NCBI GenBank assembly: GCA_003022005.1
Contig: PXRQ01000074.1
Coordinates: 1-43,187 of the forward strand
Length of the DNA: 43,187 nt
Direction of reading: 5' to 3'
Source: Halobacteriales archaeon QS_5_70_15
Lineage (GTDB): Archaea; Halobacteriota; Halobacteria; Halobacteriales; Haloarculaceae
The translations under genes were made by a program, and so were the position numbers. The notes beneath the pieces were generated by a model. The model had not been told where the DNA came from. It ran no database searches and worked only from the letters and a program-made list of their open reading frames with translations. Every line of letters starts with the position of its first letter. Positions within the stretch are counted from its first letter, which is position 1. Below, piece by piece: positions 25,690 to 33,022 of this stretch.

Positions 25690-25770
25690 GGTTGTCGTCC
25701 TCTCGCCCGACGAGCTGATTGTCGTCCTGTCGCCCGGCGAACTGGTTGTCGTCCTGTCGCCCGACGAACC
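25690..25770. repeat. Three tandem 27-bp repeats at a translation start
   Basis: Units 25690-25716, 25717-25743 and 25744-25770 follow the pattern G[GA]TTGTCGTCCT[CG]TCGCCC with few differences. On the minus strand each unit contains GA[GC]AGGACAA[CT]C, so the Shine-Dalgarno-like region of the adjacent pilin-like gene (ATG at 25689) is present three times. Confidence 0.85.
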
Positions 25771-25851
25771 CGTCTCCCGTTCCGCGTCCCCTCGAAGCCC
25801 GGGACGGAGTGCCGGCACTTGAACGTCGACAGCGGCTCGCCCCCCGACATA

Positions 25852-27870
25852 TCAGATGAACATGAATACGATCAGCGCGATGGTCGGCAGGACGACGGCG
25901 AACTTCACGCCGGCCTGGATCGAGACGTTCCGGATGTAGCCCGCGATGAACCCGGAGATGAGCGCCTGCAGGGTGACGGCGTGGAAGAACAGCAGCGTCA
26001 GCAGGTCCGTGTCGACGTTCCCGCCGAACTGTCCCCCGCCCGCGCCGCCACCGCCGCCGGAGGCCTGCGAGGCCAGCCCGGCCATCACGTCCAGGAACTT
26101 CACCTTCAGGATGGCCATCACCCCGAGCAGCGTGATGTAGGTCATGATGATGATGACGACCTGCATCCGGGTCCGCGACCGGCGGTCGCGCAGGACGTCG
26201 TCCTGGTTCTCCGAGGCCTGGGCGGCGGTCGTCAGCACCTGCGAGATCTGCGAGGAGGCCTCCTGTGCCTTCCAGATGAGCTTGATCGTGCGTGCGAGCC
26301 GCGGGATGTGGTACTCGTTGTTGAACTCCCGGAGCGCCGTCTTCAGCGAGGTGCCGTAGTTGACCTTCCCGTACATCTTCTCGAACTCGTCGGAGAGCTT
26401 CCCCGACGACGTGTCGGAGACGATCCTGATCGACTCGAGCAGCGTCATCCCGGTGGCGTTGGCCGAGGAGAGCTTCCGGAGGTTCTCCGAGAGGTTCTTC
26501 GTGATGGCGTTGCGCGAGCGGACGTTCCACTCGTAGAACACCCCCAGGGGCAGGAGGTTCGCGTAGATGGGGACGTAGACCCAGAAGAACGTCCCCCGGA
26601 TCGGGTTGGCGATCATGCCGTCCAGCGAGAGGGGGGCGAGCCCCGCGAACGCGGAGAACCCGAGCAGCACGAGGGTCATCGGCATCGTCAGCACGAGCAC
26701 CGCCAGCGGGAAGTCCCGGAAGAAGTGGTGGGGGTTCCGGAGGAGCTGCATCATCTCATAGGTCCCCTCGCGGCTCTTGATCTGGTCGAAGACGCCGTAC
26801 TCGCCGGTGTAGCGCTCGACGAGACCCAGGTCGAACATCTTCCCCGCGTCCGTGCTCAGGTCGATCTCCCCCTCGTCCGCGTCGAGGTAGCCGTCCCCCA
26901 CCTCGTCCTGGACGACCGTCGAGACGAGCACGAGGAACCCCCCGCCGATGAGCGGGATCAGCCCGTAGACCGTCCCGTACAGCAGCATCGTCTGTGCCTC
27001 CCCGAGCATCGACATGATGACGAGGATGATGATCAACAGCAGGGGGAACAGCGAGAGGGTCATGAACATCTCGCCGAACAGCTCCAGGGTCTCGAGGACC
27101 ATCTCCTGTTCCTGTTTCGAGGTCCGCATCTGCTTCTCCTTCTGGTCCTCCAGGAACTTCTCCATGTCACCCCCGGAGTTGATGATCGAGAGCATGTCCG
27201 TGAGGAACTGCGAGAGCTCGTCGGAGGGGGTCTCCATCGCCTGGTTGCGGACCGCGGAGCGGTAGTCCGTGTCGAAGTACTGGGTCTCGAGGACGATCGA
27301 CTGGAACTCCTTGGCCACCTCGCCGTACGTGTCGTCGGCCTTGGCCATCGCCTCGAGGATCTCGAGCTGGTTGAGCCCGCCCACCGACAGCGCGTACATG
27401 AACGAGACGGCGTCCGAGAGCAGGACGTTGATCTCCCGCTTGCGGGCGTTGGCGGTCAGGTACGGCCGGGCGATCATCGAGCTAAAGCCCATGCCGAAGC
27501 CGATCGATCCGAACAGCAGGCCCGTGAGGACGATTATCGCGGGGAGCTTCAGCGCGTTCAGCGTCACCTGCATCGATTCGGAGACCGGCAGCCCGAGCAG
27601 GATCGGCGGCTCGTCGATGAAGAACTCGACGACGAACCAGCCGAGGAGGTTCCCGAGGAGCCAGAGCGCCACCCCGACGAGAACGCCGACGGCGAGCGAC
27701 CGCGAGAGGTAGATCTCGACGGTCTGTGGCATCCGTGCCTCCGCGAGCTTCGTCTCGAGGCCGGCGACGAGGTCCGAGTCGTCGTCGAACAGCCGTCGGT
27801 AGAGGGGGTAGAACGCGTCGCTGAGCGCGTCCGCGTTGCCGACCCCCCTTTCGCCCGTTCCGAGGCTCAC
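25852..27870 (-). CDS. Archaeal pilus/T2SS-F type membrane platform protein (PilC/TadC)
   Basis: 672-aa polytopic protein, the inner-membrane platform that works with the secretion ATPase. It has two T2SSF-type domains. The first spans roughly residues 155-340 (SVGGLNQLEILEAMAK; GGDMEKFLEDQKEKQ, then helices LFPLLLIIILVIMSMLG). The second spans roughly 460-600 (SANATGMTLLESIRI; KVNYGTSLKTALREFNNE; RTRMQVVIIIMTYITLLGV). A Gly-rich loop (GGGGGAGGGQFGG) precedes the last helices. The doubled size is normal for haloarchaeal PilC proteins. GTG start at 27870, overlapping the ATPase stop as GTGA. Confidence 0.93.
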   Translation of the reverse strand: MSLGTGERGVGNADALSDAFYPLYRRLFDDDSDLVAGLETKLAEARMPQTVEIYLSRSLAVGVLVGVALWLLGNLLGWFVVEFFIDEPPILLGLPVSESMQVTLNALKLPAIIVLTGLLFGSIGFGMGFSSMIARPYLTANARKREINVLLSDAVSFMYALSVGGLNQLEILEAMAKADDTYGEVAKEFQSIVLETQYFDTDYRSAVRNQAMETPSDELSQFLTDMLSIINSGGDMEKFLEDQKEKQMRTSKQEQEMVLETLELFGEMFMTLSLFPLLLIIILVIMSMLGEAQTMLLYGTVYGLIPLIGGGFLVLVSTVVQDEVGDGYLDADEGEIDLSTDAGKMFDLGLVERYTGEYGVFDQIKSREGTYEMMQLLRNPHHFFRDFPLAVLVLTMPMTLVLLGFSAFAGLAPLSLDGMIANPIRGTFFWVYVPIYANLLPLGVFYEWNVRSRNAITKNLSENLRKLSSANATGMTLLESIRIVSDTSSGKLSDEFEKMYGKVNYGTSLKTALREFNNEYHIPRLARTIKLIWKAQEASSQISQVLTTAAQASENQDDVLRDRRSRTRMQVVIIIMTYITLLGVMAILKVKFLDVMAGLASQASGGGGGAGGGQFGGNVDTDLLTLLFFHAVTLQALISGFIAGYIRNVSIQAGVKFAVVLPTIALIVFMFI

Positions 27871-30331
27871 TCGACCCCCTCCTCGAACGAGAACCCGCCG
27901 AAGTCGAGCGAGTCTGTGCCCTCCGAGCCGCCGCTATCCCCCGGGCCTCCTCGAGCCCCTCCTCGCTGGGTTCCGGCCGGGGGACCATCTCCTCCTTCTC
28001 CGGATCGATGTCGATCGAGACCGACTCCATCTCCCGCAGATCCTCCAGGGACCGTTCGAGTTCCCCCTCCGCGATGAGCGTGAGGATCGTCTCGGGGTCG
28101 TTTATGAACGCCTGGAGCGAGGCGGCGACCTGCCTGTACGTGTTCAGGTCGTTCTCGATGAGGTACGCGAGCACCACCTTCCGCTCGAACATCTGCGTGT
28201 TGATCTCCTCGATCCCCCAGCCGCGGTCGAACATGATCTCCTCCAGGGTGTTGGACTCGCCCATCTGGAGGAACTCGTCGGTCTCGGCCTGCCACTGGTA
28301 GACGTCCTGGACGTTGATCTCGTCGTTCTCCGGCTCGTAGTGGTTGATCTCGGTGAGCGACTTGTTCCGGCGGACCTTGGTCCCCTGGACCCGCGTGGAG
28401 GTCTGGATCGAGACCAGGTCCAGCGCGGTGAACATCGTCTTCGAGACGTTGATCGGGTCGGTCGTGAACCGCTTTATTACCTCGCCCACGGAGTCGGCGT
28501 GGAACGTCGTCAGCGTGGTGTGGCCGGTGGACATCACCTGGAACAGCGTTCTCCCCTCCTCGCCGCGGATCTCGCCCATCACGATGTACTCGGGCCGCTG
28601 GCGGAGTGCCGCCTCCAGCAGGTCGAACTCGTCGACGTCGCCCTTGTCCCCGTCGGAGAACGACGGGCGGGTGACGCTCGCGATCCAGTTTCGCTGGGGG
28701 AGTTCGACCTCGCGGGTGTCCTCGATCGAGACGATCTTCGCCTTCGAGGGGATGAACAGCGAGACGGCGTTCAGCGAGGTGGTTTTCCCGGACGCCGTGC
28801 CCCCCGCGAAGATGAGCGACTTGTGGTTCTCGATACAGAGCCACAGAAAGGCCATCTCGTCCAGCGAGAACGTGTTCCAGTTGATGAGGTCGATCGGCGT
28901 GAACGGGACGTCCTTGAACTGCCGGATGGTGTAGTTGGTGCCGTGGTCCGAGACCTCCTTGCCGAGCGTGAGCTGTGACCGCGAGCCGTCGGGGAGAGTG
29001 GCGTCGACCTGGGGCTGGCGCTTGGAGATACCCTTCCCCGAGCGCTGGGCCATCTTCACCACGAAGTCGTCCAGCTCCTCCTTCCCGTGGTAGACGTTCG
29101 TGATGATCTGCTCGTAGTCCCCGTGGTAGACGAACACCGGCGAGTTGTAGCCGTCACAGGAGATGTCCTCGACGTTGATGTCGTGTTTGATGCCGTCGAT
29201 GCGTTCGAAGCCGATGAAGTCCCGCTTGAGGAGGTAGAGCAGCTTCTCGATCTGGTAGGCGGTGAGCGTCTGGGCGTCCTCCTCAAGGAGGGCTGGCTCC
29301 GGCCGGACGATCATGTCCGTCCGGCGCCCCGCGCCCGACGTCTCGGATCGGCCCATCCCGAGCGAGCGCTTGACCTGGGCGAGCGTCCCGCCGCCGCCGT
29401 TTCCGCCGCCAGCGCCGACGGCCGGTGGGGGGTCCGTTCCGGCCTCCGTCTCGACGTCGGCATCCCCGTCTGAGCCGGCCATCCCCAGCGACCGCCGTAC
29501 CTGGCCCATCACGCCCCCGGAACCGTTCCCGTTCCCAGCCGCGTCGCCGGTGACGGTGCCGCCCTCCCCCTCGATCGACCCGGTGGGCTGCGCCGGCTTG
29601 CTCCCGGGCGCGTAGAGGTCGTACCGGTCGAGGAGCCGGTGGGCCTCCCGCTCGATGACCCCGGCACGGGCGTCGTCCTCGCCCTCGATGACCACCTCGT
29701 CGCTGGAGTACTTGATGGCGGTCTTGAGCTTCCCCGCGAGGAACTCCCGGAGGTCCGCCTCGACCGACGTGAGGTACGGCTCGATGAGGTAGTACTTCTT
29801 CTCGTTCTCCTTCTCGGAGTGGAAGATGACGACGTACGCGTAGGGCTTGTTCACCCAGTAGCGGTCGGCCTCCCGGAAGTGGGACTTCTTCTCCAGGGGG
29901 ACGGCCTTCTCCATGTCGTACCGGTTGGAGACGGTGGTCGTCCCGTCGACCGTCGAGAAGAAGGCGTCCTCGTCGAACTCGGGGTCGACGTCCACGGTCC
30001 GCCCGTCGACGACCTCGTTCAGGCGCTGGCCGAGTTCGTCGTGGCCCGCGAAGACGTTCTTCGTTATCTTCGGGTCGAAGCCGAGGTACTCGGAGGCGTC
30101 GAACTCGACGACGTTCCCCTCGCCGTCCCGGGGCGGGTTCCCTTGCTCGTCGTAGTAGTACTCCTGCTTGAACTCCTCCCAGCCGTAGTCGCCGACGGCC
30201 ACGGGCTCCTCGGGTTCGGCCCCGTCCCCGACGTCCGCGTCCCCCGCGTCCGCAGCCGACGTCGTGACGGCACCCTCGTCCGGTTCGAGGCCGGTACCGG
30301 ACTCGCCGCCGTCCGCGTCGTCGGTAGCCAT
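27867..30331 (-). CDS. Archaeal pilus secretion ATPase (PilB/TadA/VirB11 family), with C-terminal frameshift
   Basis: Type II/IV secretion ATPase that powers pilus assembly in the cytoplasm. Walker A GGTASGKTT (510-518), Asp box IEDTREVELPQ (536-546), Walker B YIVMGEIRGEE (582-592) and the His box TGHTTLTTFHAD (602-613) are all intact. The first 350 residues are the archaeal N-terminal domain plus a Gly/Asn-rich linker that carries the short motif QV[RK]RSLGM twice (276-284, 318-326). As sequenced, a run of five G (27938-27942, minus strand) shifts the frame after EEGLEEARG, and the ORF reads on through pilC territory to 27482. With one more G the protein ends LDFGGFSFEEGVE at 27867, overlapping the pilC GTG as expected. 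Full length would be about 821 aa. Confidence 0.9.
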
Positions 30332-30353
30332 TACCGACCACGTCGGACGACCG

Positions 30354-30364
30354 GTGAAAAAGCC
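30354..30364 (-). promoter_or_regulatory. TATA-like box of the pilus operon
   Basis: Minus strand GGCTTTTTCAC 23-33 bp before the ATG at 30331; leaderless spacing. It probably drives all seven genes down to 22086, since they overlap or abut. Confidence 0.5.
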
Positions 30365-30413
30365 TTTAGATGGATTCAGTTTGGAAAAAGTCGAATTTGG
30401 ACGCCTAAGCCGC

Positions 30414-31586
30414 TCAAACCCCCGTATCTTCGATGAAGCGCTCGATCCGGACCATCGCCTCCCGGAGGTCGGCCAGCCCCGTCGCGTACGAGCACCGCAG
30501 GTGGCCCTCGCCGCCGGTGCCGAACGCCGTCCCCGGGACGACGGCCACCCCCTCCGCCTGGAGGAGCGCCTCGGCGAACTCGCCGGCGTCCGGCCACGGC
30601 GCCTCCGGGAAGACGTAGAACGCGCCGGTCGCCTCGAAGCAGTCGATGCCCGTCTCCTCGAACCGCGAGAGGACGAACCGGCGCCGTCGGTCGTACTGGC
30701 TCCGCATCTCGGCGACGTCCTCCCCGCAGGAGTCGAGCGCCTCCAGCGCCGCGTACTGGGCGGTCGTCGGCGCCGAGAGCATCGTGTACTGGTGGACGCG
30801 GTTCATCGCCCGGATCGGGTCGGCGGGACCGAGCGCGTACCCGAGCCGCAGGCCGGTCATCGCGTACGCTTTCGAGAACCCGTTGAACACCACCGTCCGT
30901 TCGCGCATTCCCGGAAGCGTCGCGATGGAGGTGTGCTCGCCCTCGTAGGTGAGCGCGGCGTATATCTCGTCGGCCAGCACGCCGAGGTCGTGCTCGCGGC
31001 AGAACGACGCCACCGCCCCGAGTTCCCCGCGGTCCATCGTCGCGCCCGTCGGGTTGTTCGGGTAGCAGTAGACCAGCAGGTCGGCCTCGTCGGCGCCGGC
31101 CTCGTGGAGGGCCTCCGGCGTGAGGACGAACTCGTCCTCGGCGCGGGTCGGCACGGGCAGGGGTTCGCCGCCCGCGAAGACGACGCCGGGCTCGTAGGAG
31201 ACGTAGGAGGGCTGGGCGATGGCGACGGCGTCCCCGGGATCGACCAGCGCCCGGAACGCGACGTCGAGCGCCTCGCTCGCCCCCGCCGTCACCAGGACCT
31301 CCTCGTCGGGATCGTACTCGAGGCCGTACCGTGCCACGTGCCCGGCGATGGCCTCACGGAGTTCGCGCATCCCCCGGTTGGCGGTGTAGGAGGTCCGACC
31401 CCGTTCGAGGGAGGCGATGGCGGCCTCGCGGGCGTCCCACGGCGCCGAGAAGTCCGGCTCGCCCACGCCCAGGGAGATGACGTCGTCCATCTCCTCGGCG
31501 AGTTCGAAAAAGCGCCTGATACCGGAGGGCGGGACCGACCGGACGCGCTCGGTGGCCGAGAGCGGTCCCTCCGCCTCGAACGTCAT
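30414..31586 (-). CDS. PLP-dependent class I/II aminotransferase
   Basis: 390 aa, fold-type I aminotransferase of the AspC/PatA type. Visible are VISLGVGEPDF, TAGASEAL, CYPNNPTGAT, the DEIYAALTYEG segment with the cofactor Asp/Tyr, FNGFSKAYAMTGLRLGY with the Schiff-base Lys, and the C-terminal LRCSYATG with the substrate carboxylate-binding Arg. It overlaps the Lrp gene by ATGA, so the regulator and the enzyme form an operon, a pairing common in archaea for amino-acid metabolism. The amino-acid substrate is not deducible. The longer upstream open frame is a shadow. Confidence 0.93.
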   Translation of the reverse strand: MTFEAEGPLSATERVRSVPPSGIRRFFELAEEMDDVISLGVGEPDFSAPWDAREAAIASLERGRTSYTANRGMRELREAIAGHVARYGLEYDPDEEVLVTAGASEALDVAFRALVDPGDAVAIAQPSYVSYEPGVVFAGGEPLPVPTRAEDEFVLTPEALHEAGADEADLLVYCYPNNPTGATMDRGELGAVASFCREHDLGVLADEIYAALTYEGEHTSIATLPGMRERTVVFNGFSKAYAMTGLRLGYALGPADPIRAMNRVHQYTMLSAPTTAQYAALEALDSCGEDVAEMRSQYDRRRRFVLSRFEETGIDCFEATGAFYVFPEAPWPDAGEFAEALLQAEGVAVVPGTAFGTGGEGHLRCSYATGLADLREAMVRIERFIEDTGV

Positions 31587-32026
31587 GGGGTGACCGACAG
31601 GCGGTCGTCGTCCTGCCGGTCGTCGAAGACGATGCCGTCGTCCTTGTACGTCTCCATGACGTAGTGGGTGACCGTCTGGGTGATCTCCGGGACGGGCGCG
31701 ACCTTCTCGGCGACGAACCGGGAGACCTCGCCCATCGTGTCGCCCTCGATCTCCAGGGCGAAGTCGTAGTCGCCGCTGACCAGCCGCAGCGAGCGGGCCT
31801 CGGGGAACTTCGCGAGCCGGTCGGCGATGTCCCGGTAGGAGGTCTCGCGGTCGAGCGTGACGTTGAGTTCGACGATCGCCCGCACCGGCTCGACACCCTC
31901 TGCCTCCAGGTCGGCGACCACCGACTCCACCCCGCTCTCGTCGAGCCCGGTCATCCGCGCCATGTCGGCCACCGAGTAGCGCGCGTTCTCGCGAAGCAGG
32001 GACAGTATCTCGCCGCGCTCGTCCAT
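31583..32026 (-). CDS. Lrp/AsnC family transcriptional regulator
   Basis: 147 aa. The N-terminal HTH (REILSLLRENARYSVADMARMTG, written here as helices RENARYSVADMA and GLDESGVESVV) is followed by the RAM effector domain (VRAIVELNVTLDRETSY, then SGDYDFALEIEGDTM and ITQTVTHYVMETYK). Length is normal for the family. It is the first gene of a two-gene operon with the aminotransferase, suggesting local control by an amino acid. A 14-bp palindrome between its TATA-like box and its ATG is a good candidate autoregulatory operator. Confidence 0.92.
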   Translation of the reverse strand: MDERGEILSLLRENARYSVADMARMTGLDESGVESVVADLEAEGVEPVRAIVELNVTLDRETSYRDIADRLAKFPEARSLRLVSGDYDFALEIEGDTMGEVSRFVAEKVAPVPEITQTVTHYVMETYKDDGIVFDDRQDDDRLSVTP

Positions 32027-32032
32027 ACACCG

Positions 32033-32046
32033 GGGACACGTGTCCC
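32033..32046. promoter_or_regulatory. Candidate Lrp operator palindrome
   Basis: GGGACACGTGTCCC is a perfect 14-bp palindrome lying 7 bp upstream of the Lrp ATG and just inside the TATA-like box (32050-32055). A protein bound here would cover the transcription start, so negative autoregulation is likely. Confidence 0.6.
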
Positions 32047-32049
32047 GGG

Positions 32050-32055
32050 CTAAAG
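32050..32055 (-). promoter_or_regulatory. TATA-like box of the Lrp/aminotransferase operon
   Basis: Minus strand CTTTAG, 24-29 bp before the ATG at 32026. Confidence 0.45.
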
Positions 32056-32247
32056 GCTTGCGGGCAGCGAGAGGCCATCCAGCGGACCTCCCGCAAGGGC
32101 GACCGGTTCCCTCGGCTCCGATCGAGCGCGCCGACCGACGAACGCGTCGACGCGTCCGGTCACGCGGTCCCGAGCGGCGCCCGCGAGTTCTCCACCATCC
32201 ATGATGTAATAGGCCCCGGTGAGGAGTTGACCGGTGGTGAGCCACAT
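32050..32247 (-). CDS. Possible 65-aa small protein
   Basis: ATG at 32247 to TAG at 32050. The first 40 residues (MWLTTGQLLTGAYYIMDGG, then ELAGAARDRVTGRVDAFVGR) have halophile-like codon use and could form a short membrane-associated segment; the tail is less convincing. A TATATG-like patch lies only about 20 bp upstream. It would be divergent from the small HTH gene, with its stop at the Lrp TATA-like box. No family recognised; it may be chance. Confidence 0.35.
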   Translation of the reverse strand: MWLTTGQLLTGAYYIMDGGELAGAARDRVTGRVDAFVGRRARSEPREPVALAGGPLDGLSLPASL

Positions 32248-32267
32248 ACATAGGCATATAATCTCAC

Positions 32268-32282
32268 GATATTCTTAATATC
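32268..32282. promoter_or_regulatory. Inverted repeat enclosing the TATA box of the small HTH gene
   Basis: GATATT-CTT-AATATC, six-base arms with three-base spacer, containing the TATA-like CTTAATA that lies 24-30 bp before the ATG at 32304. Possibly an operator for the HTH protein itself. Confidence 0.4.
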
Positions 32283-32303
32283 CGTTAGCCTCACGGATCG
32301 GGT

Positions 32304-32489
32304 ATGCAACAGTACGCGATGCGTACTGCCGCCACCCTCTACGTGGAGGGGACGTGGGACGTCGAGACGGCCGCCCGGCAGGCCGGCGTCACGCCCACAC
32401 AGCTCGAGCACGTCGTCGAACGGTACGGCCTCGCCGTCTCGGACCTCGACACCGAGTCCACGGGACGGGTCCGGGTCGCCGCCGACTGA
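32304..32489 (+). CDS. Small helix-turn-helix protein (61 aa)
   Basis: MQQYAMRTAATLYVEGTWDV is followed by ETAARQAGVTPTQLEHVVERYG, a compact HTH of the kind found in short haloarchaeal regulators (TLYxEGTxxxxxAAxxAGxTP). The acidic tail ends VRVAAD. Own promoter with a palindromic TATA region. Its TGA stop is the flanking triplet of element B3. It could be a local DNA-binding protein; its target is unknown. Confidence 0.72.
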   Translation: MQQYAMRTAATLYVEGTWDVETAARQAGVTPTQLEHVVERYGLAVSDLDTESTGRVRVAAD

Positions 32490-32567
32490 TACTGTCGGAC
32501 ATAACTACCTGAACATCATCGCCACCACGGTAGGGCGATGTCGTTCATGGGCTTATGTCCGACAGTA
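32490..32567. repeat. Palindromic element family B, copy B3
   Basis: 78 bp, TACTGTCGGACATAA to TTATGTCCGACAGTA, perfectly inverted ends of 15 bp. Flanked by TGA (32487-32489, the stop codon of the HTH gene) and TGA (32568-32570). It has the same plus-strand orientation as B1, although the adjacent gene is on the opposite side. Confidence 0.92.
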
Positions 32568-32570
32568 TGA

Positions 32571-32950
32571 GACCGGGACCGCCCGGGGTGGGGTCCGCTC
32601 CGCCGCATCCGACAGCACAGCCGCGGCTCTCACCCTGTCCCCGTACCTGTTCGACGACGTCCTCTACGCCGGCCTCGTGGAGGCCGGGAACCCGGCCGAC
32701 ATCGGCACGACCTGGCGCGACCCCGCCCGGGGGAACCCACCTGGAGTGGGCCGGGACGTACTGGAACGGCCTCCGCGAGTCCCCCGCGACTCGGGAGGGC
32801 TTCCATCCCGGCTTCCCGGCATCCTGACGGGCGAGGAACGCTCACCGATGCCCTGCGGCGACAGCCTCGACCGGCTCGCGGAACTGGAGGCCGAGTACGC
32901 CGCTTTGAACCTGCTCGACAGCGACCCGAACCTGACGCCCGCCGGTCGAG
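32571..32950 (+). pseudogene. Degenerate coding region of unknown origin
   Basis: This stretch of the 450-bp gap before the WHy gene reads protein-like in pieces. Frame 1 gives SAASDSTAAALTLSPYLFDD then VLYAGLVEAGNPADIGTTWR. Frame 2 gives THLEWAGTYWNGLRESPATR then EGFHPGFPAS. Frame 1 again gives DSLDRLAELEAEYAALNLLD then SDPNLTPAGRG. The pieces follow each other without gaps, as if two indels broke one gene of about 120 codons. No start codon is clear (the edge of B3 interrupts upstream) and no family is recognised. The rest of the gap to 33022 holds nothing visible. Confidence 0.4.
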
Positions 32951-33022
32951 GGCCGGCGTTTCCGATACGCTTCCCGCGTGTTCCGCGCCGTTCGCCCGTG
33001 TTTTCCGGATCGATCCGGGACG

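Noticed and set aside
24256..28077. 1273-codon plus-strand open frame
   Set aside because: Antisense to pilin-like genes and pilC; repetitive Glu/Arg/Val/His composition and no domain.
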